A DNA stretch of 64,000 nt, from assembly GCA_038503035.1 (NCBI GenBank), contig JAVSML010024355.1, forward strand, positions 298,272 through 362,271, written 5' to 3'. A program made the position numbers and the translations under genes. The notes beneath the pieces are model-generated. The model saw only the letters and a list, made by a program, of their open reading frames with translations. It had not been told where the DNA came from and made no database searches. The DNA is from Crocodylus rhombifer. Lineage: Eukaryota; Chordata; Crocodylia; Crocodylidae. Positions within the stretch are counted from its first letter, which is position 1, and every line of letters starts with the position of its first letter. Shown piece after piece: positions 35,018-44,297 of the stretch.

Positions 35018-36891
35018 CGGACCTACTGTGGCTAAAAAAGAAAGCCTACAAAGGATGGAGGACGGGATTCACCTCCAAGGAGGATTACTCCGCGCTTGTC
35101 CGGTCCTGCATGGACCAAACCAGGAAAGCCAAGGCTGCAACTGAACTCCAACTAGCTTCAGGCATCAAGGACAACAAAAAGTCCTTTTTCAGATATGTGG
35201 GGAGCCGGAGGAAAAGCAAGGGCAATGTTGGACCCCTGCTGAACCAGATGGGGCAACTGACAACTGACGCCCAGGAAAAAGCCAACCTATTAAATAGGTA
35301 CTTTGCGTCAGTCTTTCATCAGTCACACGGGATGCCCATGCCTGCTAAGGGACAGGGAAATCTGGGTGAGGGGGATCCCCCACCCTCCGTCAATGCTGAC
35401 CTCATGAAGGAACACCTTGAGAAGCTGGATACCTTCAAGTCAGCTGGCCCTGACAACCTGCACCCCAGGGTACTCAAGGAACTGGCGAGCGTCATAGCCC
35501 AGGCCCTGGCACGGATCTTTGAAAACTCCTGGCGCTCTGGTGTAGTGCCAGAAGACTGGAAGAAGGCCAATGCGGTGCCGATCTTCAAGAAAGGGAGGAG
35601 AGTGGATCCGGCTAACTACAGGCCTATTAGCCTGACTTCTATCCTGGGAAAGATCTTAGAAAAGTTTATTAAGGAGGCCATCCTTGAGGGACTGGCCCAG
35701 GCTAACATTCTAAGGGACAGCCAGCACGGGTTTGTTGCGGGTAGGTCTTGTTTGACCAATTTCATTTCCTTCTATGACCTGGTGACCTATCACCTGGACA
35801 AGGGAGAAGAGGTTGATGTCATATATCTTGACTTCAAAAAAGCTTTTGATCTGGTATCCCATGATCACCTCTTGGCCAAACTGGTCAGTTGTGGCCTTGG
35901 CTCCACCACTATCCGCTGGCTGGGAAATTGGCTTCGTGGTCGGACCCAGAGGGTTGTGATTGATGGCAGTCACTCATTGTGGTGCCCTGTGACCAGTGGG
36001 GTCCCTCAAGGCTCTGTCCTTGGACCCATACTGTTCAACATCTTCATTAACAATGGGGACATTGGAGTCAGGAGTGGACTGGCCAAGTTCGCCGATGACA
36101 CCAAACTTTGGGGCAAAGCATCCACGCCAGAAGATAGGCGGGTGATCCAAGCTGACCTGGACAAGCTCAGCAAATGGACAGATGAGAACCTCATGGTGTT
36201 TAACACCGAAAAATGCAAGGTTCTCCACCTTGGGAGGAAAAACCTGCAGCACCCTTATAGGCTCGGCAGTGCTACGTTGGTTAGCACTACAGAAGAAAAA
36301 AACTTGTGGGTCATCATTGACCACAAGATGAACATGTGCCTGCAATGCGATGCTGCGGCTAGTAAAGCGACCAAAATGCTGGCGTGCATCCATAGATGCT
36401 TCTCGAGCAAATCCCGGGACGTCATTCTCCCCTTGTACTCGGCCTTGGTGAGGCCGCAGCTGGAGTACTGCGTCCAGTTTTGGGCTCCACAATTCAAAAA
36501 GGATGTGGAGAAGCTTGAGAGAGTCCAGAGGATAGCCACGCGCATGATCAGAGGTCAGGAAAACAGATCTTACGATGACAGGCTGAGAGCCACGGGACTC
36601 TTTAGCCTGGAAAAGCGCACGCTCAGGGGTGATCTGATGGCCACCTATAAGTTTATCAGGGGTGACCACCAGGATCTGGGGGAACGTCTGTTCACCAGAG
36701 CGCCCCATGGGATGACGAGGTCGAACGGTCACAAACTCCTGCAAGACCGTTTCAGGCTGGACATAAGGAAGAATTTCTTTACTGTCCGAGCCCCCAAGGT
36801 CTGGAACAGTCTGCCAGCGGAGGTGGTTCAAGCACCTACATTGAACACCTTCAAGAGTAAATTGGATGCTTATCTTGCTGGGATCCTATGA
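34921..36891 (+). CDS. CR1 ORF2 3' part: reverse transcriptase
   Basis: 656 open codons to TGA 36889-36891. RT motifs in order are WKKANAVPIFKKG, NYRPISLTSILGKILEK, QHGFVAGRSCLTNFISFYD, DVIYLDFKKAFDLVSHDH, SGVPQGSVLGPILFNIFIN, and the catalytic FADDTKLWG near 36091-36117. These are followed by the post-RT domain with LEYCVQFWAPQFKKDVEKLE and the terminal PKVWNSLPAEVV. This is a full-length CR1 RT without stops. The first in-frame GTG at 34921 is not a real start, because this is the distal half of ORF2 separated from the endonuclease by the 13-bp deletion. Antisense frames such as 35974-36831 are shadows. Confidence 0.96.
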   Translation: MEAILSAQAKSIPTRRKGSKKAQQPPWLSRDLADLLWLKKKAYKGWRTGFTSKEDYSALVRSCMDQTRKAKAATELQLASGIKDNKKSFFRYVGSRRKSKGNVGPLLNQMGQLTTDAQEKANLLNRYFASVFHQSHGMPMPAKGQGNLGEGDPPPSVNADLMKEHLEKLDTFKSAGPDNLHPRVLKELASVIAQALARIFENSWRSGVVPEDWKKANAVPIFKKGRRVDPANYRPISLTSILGKILEKFIKEAILEGLAQANILRDSQHGFVAGRSCLTNFISFYDLVTYHLDKGEEVDVIYLDFKKAFDLVSHDHLLAKLVSCGLGSTTIRWLGNWLRGRTQRVVIDGSHSLWCPVTSGVPQGSVLGPILFNIFINNGDIGVRSGLAKFADDTKLWGKASTPEDRRVIQADLDKLSKWTDENLMVFNTEKCKVLHLGRKNLQHPYRLGSATLVSTTEEKNLWVIIDHKMNMCLQCDAAASKATKMLACIHRCFSSKSRDVILPLYSALVRPQLEYCVQFWAPQFKKDVEKLERVQRIATRMIRGQENRSYDDRLRATGLFSLEKRTLRGDLMATYKFIRGDHQDLGERLFTRAPHGMTRSNGHKLLQDRFRLDIRKNFFTVRAPKVWNSLPAEVVQAPTLNTFKSKLDAYLAGIL

Positions 36892-36986
36892 CTCCAGCTG
36901 ACTTCCTGCCCTTTGGGCAGGGGGCTGGACTCGATGATCTCCCGAGGTCCCTTCCAGTAATAATGTCTATATCTATGATATCTATG
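36892..36986 (+). other. CR1 3' UTR and terminal repeat
   Basis: Contains GGGGGCTGGACTCGATGATC and GAGGTCCCTTCCAG, the conserved CR1 3' recognition region, and ends with imperfect repeats of an 8-9 base unit (CTATATCTATGATATCTATG). There is no poly-A tail, as expected for CR1. Confidence 0.9.
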
Positions 36987-37465
36987 CTCTCGGTTTGCCT
37001 GACTGTTCTAAGCCATTTACTCTTTTCTGTCATGAACACCAAGGCACTGCTTTTGGTGTCTTAACCCAGCCTTTTGGGCCTTCCCCACACCGTCCCATTG
37101 CTTATTATAGTGCATCCCTTGATCCAGTTGCTTCTGGATTTCCCCCTTGCCTCCACGCTGGTGCTGCTGCTGCCTTGCTGGTTTCCAAAACTGATAACAT
37201 TGTTCTTGGGCACCCCCTTACTGTTGCTGTCCCTCACGCTGTCCTCGCCCTTCTTCAATGCAGCAGGACTCAGCACCTGTCCCCCGGCTGCTTAACCCGC
37301 TATGAGGTGGTCCTCCTGGCGGCGGACCATGTGACCCTTGTTCGCTGTGACCCCCTCAATCCTGCCTCTCTTTTACCTTCACCCCTGATGGTCAACCCCA
37401 TGACTGTACCCAGCTTGTGGGTTTTGTTTCTCTTCCCCGTCCTGATCTTTCTGATACCCCTCTGA
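36987..37465 (+). pseudogene. pol: Proviral pol resumes: RT thumb/connection
   Basis: Immediately after CR1 the frame reads LPDCSKPFTLFCHE, GTAFGVLTQPFGPSPHRPIAY (quoted as AFGVLTQPFG and HRPIAYYSASLD) and HAVLALLQ, the connection domain of gammaretroviral RT. The target site of the CR1 insertion is therefore in the RT C-terminal part. Confidence 0.9.
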
Positions 37466-38000
37466 CTAACCCTGACCTCATTCTTTACGTTGATGGCTTC
37501 TGTTTTCGAGATAGTCATGGTATTCTCCAAGCTGGTTATGCTGTCTGTTCTGAAAACTTTGTTGTTGAATCTGCTCCTTTTTCTGTTTCTAGTGCTCAGG
37601 CTGCTGAACTCATTGCTCTGACTTGTGCCTGCCACCTTGCTGCTGAACAGTCTGCTAATATCTATACAGACTCTCACTATGCCTTTGGTGTCTGCCACTC
37701 TTTTGGGCAGATCTGGAAGCAGCGAGGCTTCCTTACTCCTGCTGGAACTCCCATTTCTCACCATCACCTTATTACTGCTGTCCTGGATGCTATTCTTCTT
37801 CCCCCCGCCCTTGCTGTCCTATGGTGCAAAGCGCACTCTGTTGCTGACGATCGTGTGTCTCTGGGAAATGACAGGGCAGATGCCGCAGCTAAGACCACTG
37901 CCTTGTCAGAACTCTCGGCTCTGGTCCTTCCAGCTGCTCTCTACCTCTCTTCCCCTGTCTTCCCTGACCTCCCCTCCCTCCAGGATGCTGCCCCGGATGC
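37417..38000 (+). pseudogene. pol: Proviral pol: RNase H domain
   Basis: Frame 37417-38235 shows the RNase H residues in order: LYVDGF (Asp), SAQAAELIAL (Glu), NIYTDSHYAFG (Asp) and GNDRADAAAK (Asp near 37878), with KAHS at about 37830. The domain itself is uninterrupted. It is displaced by one frame from the preceding RT piece, so pol is frameshifted near 37417-37465. Confidence 0.9.
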
Positions 38001-39116
38001 CGAAAAAGACGCCTGGATTTCTGCGGGCTGCTTTCTCCACTCTGATTCCTTGTGGCGATACCCGTCTGGTCGTCTTGTAGCCCCCCAGGCCCTGTTGTCC
38101 CTCTTAACCCAAATGGCCCACTCAGTGGCCCACTCGGCCAACGGGGGGACGATGGCCGAGGTAGATCGTCATTGGTATGCCCTGGGTTTTTTTGCTGTGG
38201 CAGCACATTTTTATTGCCAGTGCCCACAGTGTTGACGACACAACCTTGGCCGACCACCCTGCCAGCCCCACACATTCCACAGACCTTTGGGGCATTATCC
38301 CTTCTCCCACCTCCAGATGGACTTTACTGAGCTGCCCAGGTCAGGACCCTGGAAATATATGCTAGTCATTGTTTGCCTTTTCAGTGGCAGGCCTGAGGCA
38401 TATCCTTGCCAACAAGCTGATGCTCTCACTGTGCCCCGCTTCAATCTACCCCTTTCCCTGGATTTAGACCGAGGCCCTCATTTCATCGGCCAGGTAATCC
38501 AACATGGTTGCAAGGCCCTTTCCATCTGATTCCAACTCCACACCCCAAATCATCCTCAGAGTGCAGGTAAAGTGGAACGGAAAAACTTTGATATTAGCTT
38601 TGCCTGGCAAAGACTTGTGAACATACTGGTCTAAAGTGGCCAGAATCCATTCCCTTGGTTCTTTTCCAAATCTGAAATTCTGTTTAAAGGTCTTCAGGTC
38701 TGACCCCTTTTGAGATTGTTATGGGTCGACCCATGAGGGGGCTTGCCAGCCCTCCACCCCAACACCTGACTCATCTCCATGATTCCCTTTTAACCTACTG
38801 CCAAGGCCCTCAAGGTTATCTTGTTGCAGGTTAAAGCCACAGCACAGCATCAGTCTCTAGGTGGTGACTCAGTTGTCTATCCGGTCCAATCGGGAGATTG
38901 GATCTTGCTTAAGGTCTGCCAGAGGAAGGATTGCCTGCAGCCTCGGTAGAAGGGGCCTTTCCAGGTCCTACTAACCACCCCAACTGCCGTAAAGGTTGCC
39001 GAGGTTTCTGCTTGGATCCATACCTCCCACTGAAAAAAGGTATCTGCCCTGATGGGGTGGAAGATTTCTCTCACCGGCGATACCTCCTTGAAGATCCAGA
39101 GGGTTCCTATGAGTGA
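38001..39116 (+). pseudogene. pol: Proviral pol: integrase remnant
   Basis: The zinc-binding region ends with FYCQCPQC (to 38235). The catalytic core is in another frame: LQMDFTELP (first Asp, near 38310-38336), LDLDRGPHFIGQV (second Asp, near 38458-38496), and the third acidic residue in GKVERKN near 38564-38584, after further stops. The C-terminal domain is recognisable at about 38930-39090. At least three frame changes, so inactive. Confidence 0.85.
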
Positions 39117-39187
39117 AGATCAGACAATGAAATCTTGAAGAGATCCTGTGAGTGAAGATTTGATGACGAAGTCTTGAAAAAATCCTA
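39110..39187 (+). repeat. Two-copy 39-bp direct repeat in the provirus
   Basis: Units start TGAGTGAAGAT at 39110 and 39149. Both contain GAAATCTTGAA/GAAGTCTTGAA, then ATCCT. They lie between the integrase end and env. Confidence 0.7.
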
Positions 39188-39640
39188 CCTGGCTAGCCAG
39201 GCTTCATCTGAAGCTATGAACTTTAGTTCTGTGTACTAATATACTTTAGTAATATTAGTGTGACTAGCACTAATCCATGGGAAAATTGCAAACAATTACG
39301 TAGATTTAGAAACTCCCCAGGGAGTGACGCTGTTTTGTATTCTTGTGATCAGTGTTTTGTTATTAGTAGGGTGCTAGAGGCTGAAGTTTTAGTCGAAGAA
39401 AGTTCCTCAGAGTTCCAAGAGATAGCTGCATTGGGATAGCGCTTGGGCAGGCCCTAAGATGTTGTCCCTTCTTTTGCTTTGCCTCTTACCAGGGGTTCCA
39501 GTTGGGGCATGAGAAGAGAACAGCATTGTATTCCTGGGACAGAGTATTGCTCATGCAGGAAATCTTACAAATTGCTGGGTATGCATACACAGGCCCACGC
39601 ATCTGACCAAGGGAATCCCAATGCTTGGGGTGCTGATCCC
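39188..39640 (+). other. Provirus pol-env spacer
   Basis: No open frame of note. It presumably holds the env splice acceptor and the decayed env signal peptide, which I could not identify. Confidence 0.5.
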
Positions 39641-40953
39641 CCTTGAAGTTTGAGGAACTGACTCCCATATCAGCTTTGTCAGGTTTTCCCCCCCGGTCTA
39701 GCAGAAACCAACTGTCAATACCTATGTGGTGGAAAGCAGCTCGAGACAGTTGGAAATTGTCCTCAGGGCTGGAAGCGGCCCTCTGTTATAAGTTTAATAG
39801 GACAGGAAGGACGGAGGAGGCTGGCTACTCTGTTGAGCATTACCCCAGATGCAAGGTGACCTTCACCTGGCCATGGAATGAGAAAAGGGGAAAAGTGTCA
39901 GGAAAGGTTCAGTCTCATTTTTGCAATGGGGCGCCCATCGCTATCTTTACACCTTCAGATAGGAACTACAGTGTGATGTCTAGTTTAGTGCTTGATGGCT
40001 TTGATTTTTATGTGATGCTAGGTCCTATTTCCTGTAACCAATCAATATCTCCTCACAGAATGGTGGCGAGCTAACGCGCCCCTTCTTATACCCTACAGGT
40101 CAATCGAAAATGTCAGGAGGGAAACATGCCCTGTAGGGATCTTCGTACTGCAGCAGCTTCTGGTTTGTACTGGCTATGTGGGGATGATGCCCATAAGACT
40201 CTACCATGGAATTGGGTTGGCACGTGTACCTTGGGCACAGTCATCCTGACGTTTGCCTTGTACTCTAGCCTCTTTTGGCATGAAGTGTCTAACTTCTCGC
40301 CTGGCTTACCCAGACATCAGCGTGCGGTTGAGAACCCTCTGGTTCTCCGACACACGGGGTTTCACCAATTTACTAGGGCATTCTTCCCTTGGCTAGGAGT
40401 ATCTGAATTAGAAAAAGCCATATTAAATATTTTGAGAGTCATGGAGAACTTTTTCAATGCTAGTGCCGATGCTTTGGGAGCTCTCAATGATGAGATTACC
40501 CAGGTGGGGCAAGTAGCTTTTGAGAATCGTATGGCCCTGGATTATCTCCTAGCCGCCCAAGGAGGGGTATGTGCGGTTGTGAACCACATGTGCTGCACTT
40601 GGATAGATCAGCACCAACAAGTGCAGGGGTATCTCCGCACCATAAGAAAGCAGTTGCAAGTGATTCATGCTGTTGCCAAAAAGAAATTCTTTGATTGGTG
40701 GGGTTGGCTGCCAAATATAGGGGGATAGGTTAAATCCCTATTGAAGTGGTGCATTATAAGTGTATTATGCCTTTTTGCTCTTTTTATTATTATCCAAATG
40801 ATTTTGTGCTGTTCACGCCTTTGCTTAGCAAAAACCACTCAAAGTGTTTCTAGGTTGTCTGCAACTGAGTTGCAGATGATGGTGCTCAGAGAAGTGGCCT
40901 ATGAGTGTGAGCATCAGGAAGAGGTCAAAGATCTTATGAATATAGAGATGTAA
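39641..40953 (+). pseudogene. env: Proviral env remnant (SU and TM)
   Basis: The SU part reads in one frame to 40074 and the remaining SU plus TM in another from 40126 to TAG 40726-40728. The same frame resumes after that single stop at 40741 and runs to 40953. Landmarks: GLYWLCGDDAHK and LPWNWVGTCTLG near the SU/TM boundary; a hydrophobic AFFPWLGVSEL stretch; CAVVNHMCC (CX6CC) at 40570-40596, preceded by an LDYLLAAQGG immunosuppressive-domain-like stretch; a membrane span after 40741 (ISVLCLFALFIIIQMI); and a short cytoplasmic tail. There is no clear furin site. The TM ectodomain frame is the best-preserved proviral gene, but the stop removes the anchor. Confidence 0.87.
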
Positions 40954-40965
40954 GCACAAGTGCTT

Positions 40966-40977
40966 ACAAGGGGGGAA
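40966..40977 (+). promoter_or_regulatory. Polypurine tract
   Basis: ACAAGGGGGGAA directly precedes the 3' LTR, where plus-strand DNA synthesis is primed. Confidence 0.85.
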
Positions 40978-41315
40978 TGATGAGGAAAAGTACTGGAGCA
41001 ACGAAAAATAAAGTTAAGCCATAAAAAGGAGCATAAGTAAAGGCCAAAAACCAAAGAGACCTTGAGATAAGCTTATTGAGAGACAGCTGGAGAAAACGCG
41101 TTTAGTCTAGCAAGACTACAGGGTGAATTTTTGTCAGACTTCCAAGAGCGTATTAAGGGGGGCAGGCTGATCTGTGTCTTTCTTTCACAAGTATATAACA
41201 GAGCCTGCGCCCTGCCTCTGTTGAGAATTAGTCGCCCTTGCTTCTTCTCCCATGGCCATGAAAAATAAAGCGCTTCTGTTAGCCAAGCAGTGATCCTGTT
41301 GTGATTTCCACATCA
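40978..41315 (+). repeat. 3' LTR
   Basis: 338 bp, TGATGAG to CACATCA. TATA-type box GTATATAA at 41191-41198, AATAAA at 41264-41269. Ends are followed by the AAGG duplication. Confidence 0.97.
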
Positions 41316-41665
41316 AAGGTATACCTCAAGAAAATGGATACTGCCATTAAGAGCTGGCAGGAACTGACAGCTGCCTGACTGTAGCGGTGCTGCAACCTCA
41401 GCCAAATGGCAGTCTACTTTGAGGTAAAGCATTTTGCTCTTGAAGCAGAGAAGAGAGAGTTGAGGAAGCAAAAAGAGAAATCCTGGCCTATAGCCTACTC
41501 TCCCCTGTGGAAAGATCTGCAACTTCTGTGGATGGTTCTGTGGCTCAAGGATTGGACTTTTAAAGCATCTCAAGACCTGTCAATGAGTCATGGCAGAGAT
41601 CATCCCAGAACAGAGGGATGGCCAATGATGAGTTGGGAAGTTACCTTTCCAAAAGCAAACCAAGA
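41316..41665 (+). mobile_element. RTE-type LINE remnant, 3' part
   Basis: Continues the host of the provirus. The sequence left of the LTR ends in a frame giving RKGYRDTLK, and after the AAGG duplication it proceeds to SWQELT. Further along, KHFALEAEKRELRKQKEKSW resembles the basic tail of RTE/CFDP2-like proteins. The frame at 41406-41669 is a remnant, not a gene. Confidence 0.65.
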
Positions 41666-42545
41666 GTAAATAGATACAGGATGGTTAGCTGGAGTCTTCA
41701 GACACCCTGAACCACTGCTGTATGGACTTTCCTGTTTTATCATTAATCTCATTTGGGTGTTGATGCTCTAAAACTTAATGGTACTTGAAAGATAAACAAT
41801 TAAGTAGTCAATGTTTATTTTTAGCAGTGAATTGGAGTGAAAAGTGAGCAAGGGAAGCTGTTGCAAGCATGGAATTGCTGACAAGAGAACAAAGAAAAAA
41901 GAAATGAAGGAAAGAAGAGAAACAAAGAAAGGAGGAAAGTAGAGTAAGGGGCACCAAGAGGAGTGGTCCTAAATGATCTACTATCACTGCATTTAGTGTC
42001 ACTCAAGTACTAAATGTTAAGTATGAAAATGATCATGACCTAAAGGACATGTATGCTTTTGAGTATGATATAAACCTCCTATTGACAACGAGTAACCCAC
42101 AGTGAGCTATGTATAACCCTAGCTATTTAACTCAAAATGAAATCTAGCACTCTGTAGCAAATAAGCTTGGGCATATCTTTATAAGCTGATGTTCTACCTT
42201 TGGACTGGAGTACAAATACATCCAGATTTACATTGCAATCCAGAGGTATGACAGCAGCTCATGTAGACACATCTGAGTTAGCTCCAGTACTGATTACAAT
42301 ATCCCACAGCATCAGAGAGCTCAGCATGGGCTGCAAACCCCACCCAACAAGCTTGGTAATTATTCAGAGCATGATCTGGCTCTAAGTCTCATGCTGCTGA
42401 AGCTAAACTGCAATTGCTTCCTAGTCTGCTGGTTTAAAGCTGGTTTGCATACACTTAGATAAAATGCAGTCACACCTTGACTCCAGTGTAAACCTAACCT
42501 TTGAAATCCTTAATCTATCTAAAGATTTACATTCCCTACCCACTG
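41666..42545. other. AFF3 intron, nothing recognised
   Basis: Includes a purine-rich stretch at 41880-41945. No gene or named repeat. Confidence 0.5.
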
Positions 42546-42607
42546 GGTGTGTCTACACAAAACACGTTAACGTACATTAGCTTAAGTTAATGAGCATTAT
42601 GGGCATT

Positions 42608-42707
42608 CATCTACACATGAGCGCCCTTAATACGCATTAACTTAGGCTAATCACACCTAAATTTGATACCTGTAATTAGTTAATGCACATTAACTCATGT
42701 GTAGATG
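42608..42707. repeat. 100-bp hairpin with 14-bp perfect ends
   Basis: CATCTACACATGAG at 42608-42621 is perfectly inverted at 42694-42707, with further partial pairing inside (GCATTAACTTA with TTAGTTAATGC). Confidence 0.8.
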
Positions 42708-43721
42708 TGACCTGGGACCAGATCCCTGCAGCCCTGCAATGGGTCCCTATCACCATCAGGGGGAGCTCCAGGGCTCCCCCTTGGTGCTAGCCCAGGGACT
42801 GGCAGGGAGTACCAGGCCAGGAGGCAGCTGTCTCCTGGCCCTGGGGGTCTGCCTGCTGCTGGGCTGGGGACAGTGTCCCCCTAGCCTGGCAGCAGGGAGC
42901 TCCTGGCCCTGGTTCCCCAATCAGGGGCACGGGGCTTGGAAAGACCTGCAGGGGAGGGGCAGGTCGCAGTCCCTTGCCCCAATCTGCTAGTGGAGCAGCT
43001 AGCAGCTAGTTCCCTGCTAGCTGCCCCATCAGTGGATCAGGGCAGGGGGTTGGGACCTGCCCCACCCCTGCAGCTCTTTCCAAGCCCTCTGCCTCAATCA
43101 CCTGATCAGGGCAAGGGGCTGGGACCCACACCTGACCAGGACTGGCCAGGCCTGGGCTGCACTGGGAGGTCTGCTGGCTGGGGACTGCCTCAAACAGGAC
43201 AATTACCAGTCATCTCCAGGCTGCACATGCCTTCCCACAGAGCCTAGGGCATGGAGCTCCCATTGAGCTCTGCTGTACAGGGCTCAGGCTGGGAGCCCCT
43301 TATCTCCCAGCAGTGGTCCCATGATTGCAGAGCTGCTGCTGGGAGATAAGGCTCTCTTAGCCTAAGGCCTGTGACTGTGGAGCTCAGGTTGGGAGATAAG
43401 GGTATCCCAGTCCACCACTCTCCAATTGTGATGGCAAAGTGCACTCCCCAATTGTGATCTTGAAACAGGGGCTTGGAACTCCCTACTACCGGGGCAGGGA
43501 GACATAGTCCTCATCCAGGCTCCTGTGGCAGAGCCTGCCCCAGCAGCAGGCAACTCCTGGGGGCAGGGAGCTAGCTCTTGCCCCTGGTGGACAGCTGACT
43601 GGGAGCATATTATTTTGCTCCTGGTCAGGTGTCTACATGAGCGCTATGACACCATTGCTAGTCCCAAGGAAATTTGCTACTTGCATTTGCAGGTAGCAAA
43701 TTTACTTGAGATTAGGGAGGT

Positions 43722-43775
43722 TTACTGCAAAGTAAGCATGTGCATGTGAAGATGCACATGCTTACTTTGCAGTAA
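43722..43775. repeat. 24-bp perfect palindrome with 6-base loop
   Basis: Left arm 43722-43745 (TTACTGCAAAGT...) and right arm 43752-43775 (...ACTTTGCAGTAA) are exact reverse complements, separated by GTGAAG. Confidence 0.95.
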
Positions 43776-44289
43776 GATATGCTTCTGCAGAGTTAAGTAT
43801 CTCATGTAAATACATGCAGCGACAACAAATAGTGAAAATTCTTTTTCTTCAGAAAATTTCTATATGTTTTTCTCACTTTGGTCAGAATGCTGAAATGTCT
43901 GTAACAGGCCATCAGAAAATACTTTTTATTTTGCTATTTTATAGTTTCATCTCACTCCTACCAAAAACCTTCATTGTTTGGAAACTGTTCTGCACTTTTT
44001 CACCCAAAGATTTTCTCAAGTGTAGGTGTCTTACAGCACTGTTGCCTAGAGCAGCTGATAACAATTGTGTTGCACTGAGAACTGCAAAATCATTCCTTCC
44101 TGACATCAGTTTTGGAAGACCATCATGAAATAACGGACTAATGCATCCATTTTATCTTTACTTCTCATAAATTAGATTTTAAACCTAGCAATTGCTGTTT
44201 AATTATGAGGTGAACAGCCTTTCTGTAGGAACATATATTTCTCATTGCTGCTTGCCTGTGGCACATTGTGATGTTGAATGTCATGTACT
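43776..44289. other. AFF3 intron, nothing recognised
   Basis: AT-rich, no supported feature. Confidence 0.5.
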
Positions 44290-44297
44290 GTAATATT

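Larger units (their letters stand above)
33341..36986 (+). mobile_element. Long CR1 LINE inserted in proviral pol
   Basis: A 3.65-kb CR1 in the same direction as the provirus. The left junction is inside the ORF1 coding region (5'-truncated). The right end is the CR1 3' UTR, finishing in a short TCTATGATATCTATG-type repeat, after which pol resumes at CTCTCGGTTTGCC. It retains an ORF1 esterase domain, an ORF2 endonuclease and a full-length RT. It is closely similar to 63674-64000. It is the youngest layer of the nest. Confidence 0.96.
29966..41315 (+). mobile_element. Gammaretrovirus-like endogenous provirus, CR1-interrupted
   Basis: A complete provirus layout: 5' LTR, tRNA-Pro-like primer site, gag, pro, pol, env, polypurine tract, 3' LTR. 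It has a perfect 4-bp duplication AAGG at 29962-29965 and 41316-41319. Both LTRs are 338 bp and differ at about 21 positions by eye (about 6 percent). Gammaretroviral affinity rests on the 4-bp duplication, the primer site type, the capsid motif, pro lying in the same frame as gag after its stop, a single zinc knuckle, and the CX6CC motif in TM. All genes carry stops or frameshifts. Removing the 3.65-kb CR1, the provirus is about 7.7 kb. It lies antisense to AFF3 in an intron. Confidence 0.95.
42546..43775. repeat. Cluster of foldback/MITE-like repeats, GC-rich core
   Basis: Begins with GGGTGTGTCTACACA, similar to the ends of the PIF-like element at 11286. It contains TCTACACATGAGCGC-type motifs near 42609 and 43630. 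Three separate inverted repeats lie inside: 42608-42621 with 42694-42707; 43299-43313 with 43336-43350; and 43722-43745 with 43752-43775. The middle is a GC-rich stretch with recurring CTGGGAGATAAG. This is probably two or more nested non-autonomous DNA elements. Frames here are not genes. Confidence 0.55.

Noticed and set aside
35974..36831. 285-codon minus-strand frame
   Set aside because: Exact antisense of the CR1 reverse transcriptase. The RT motifs on the plus strand explain its openness.
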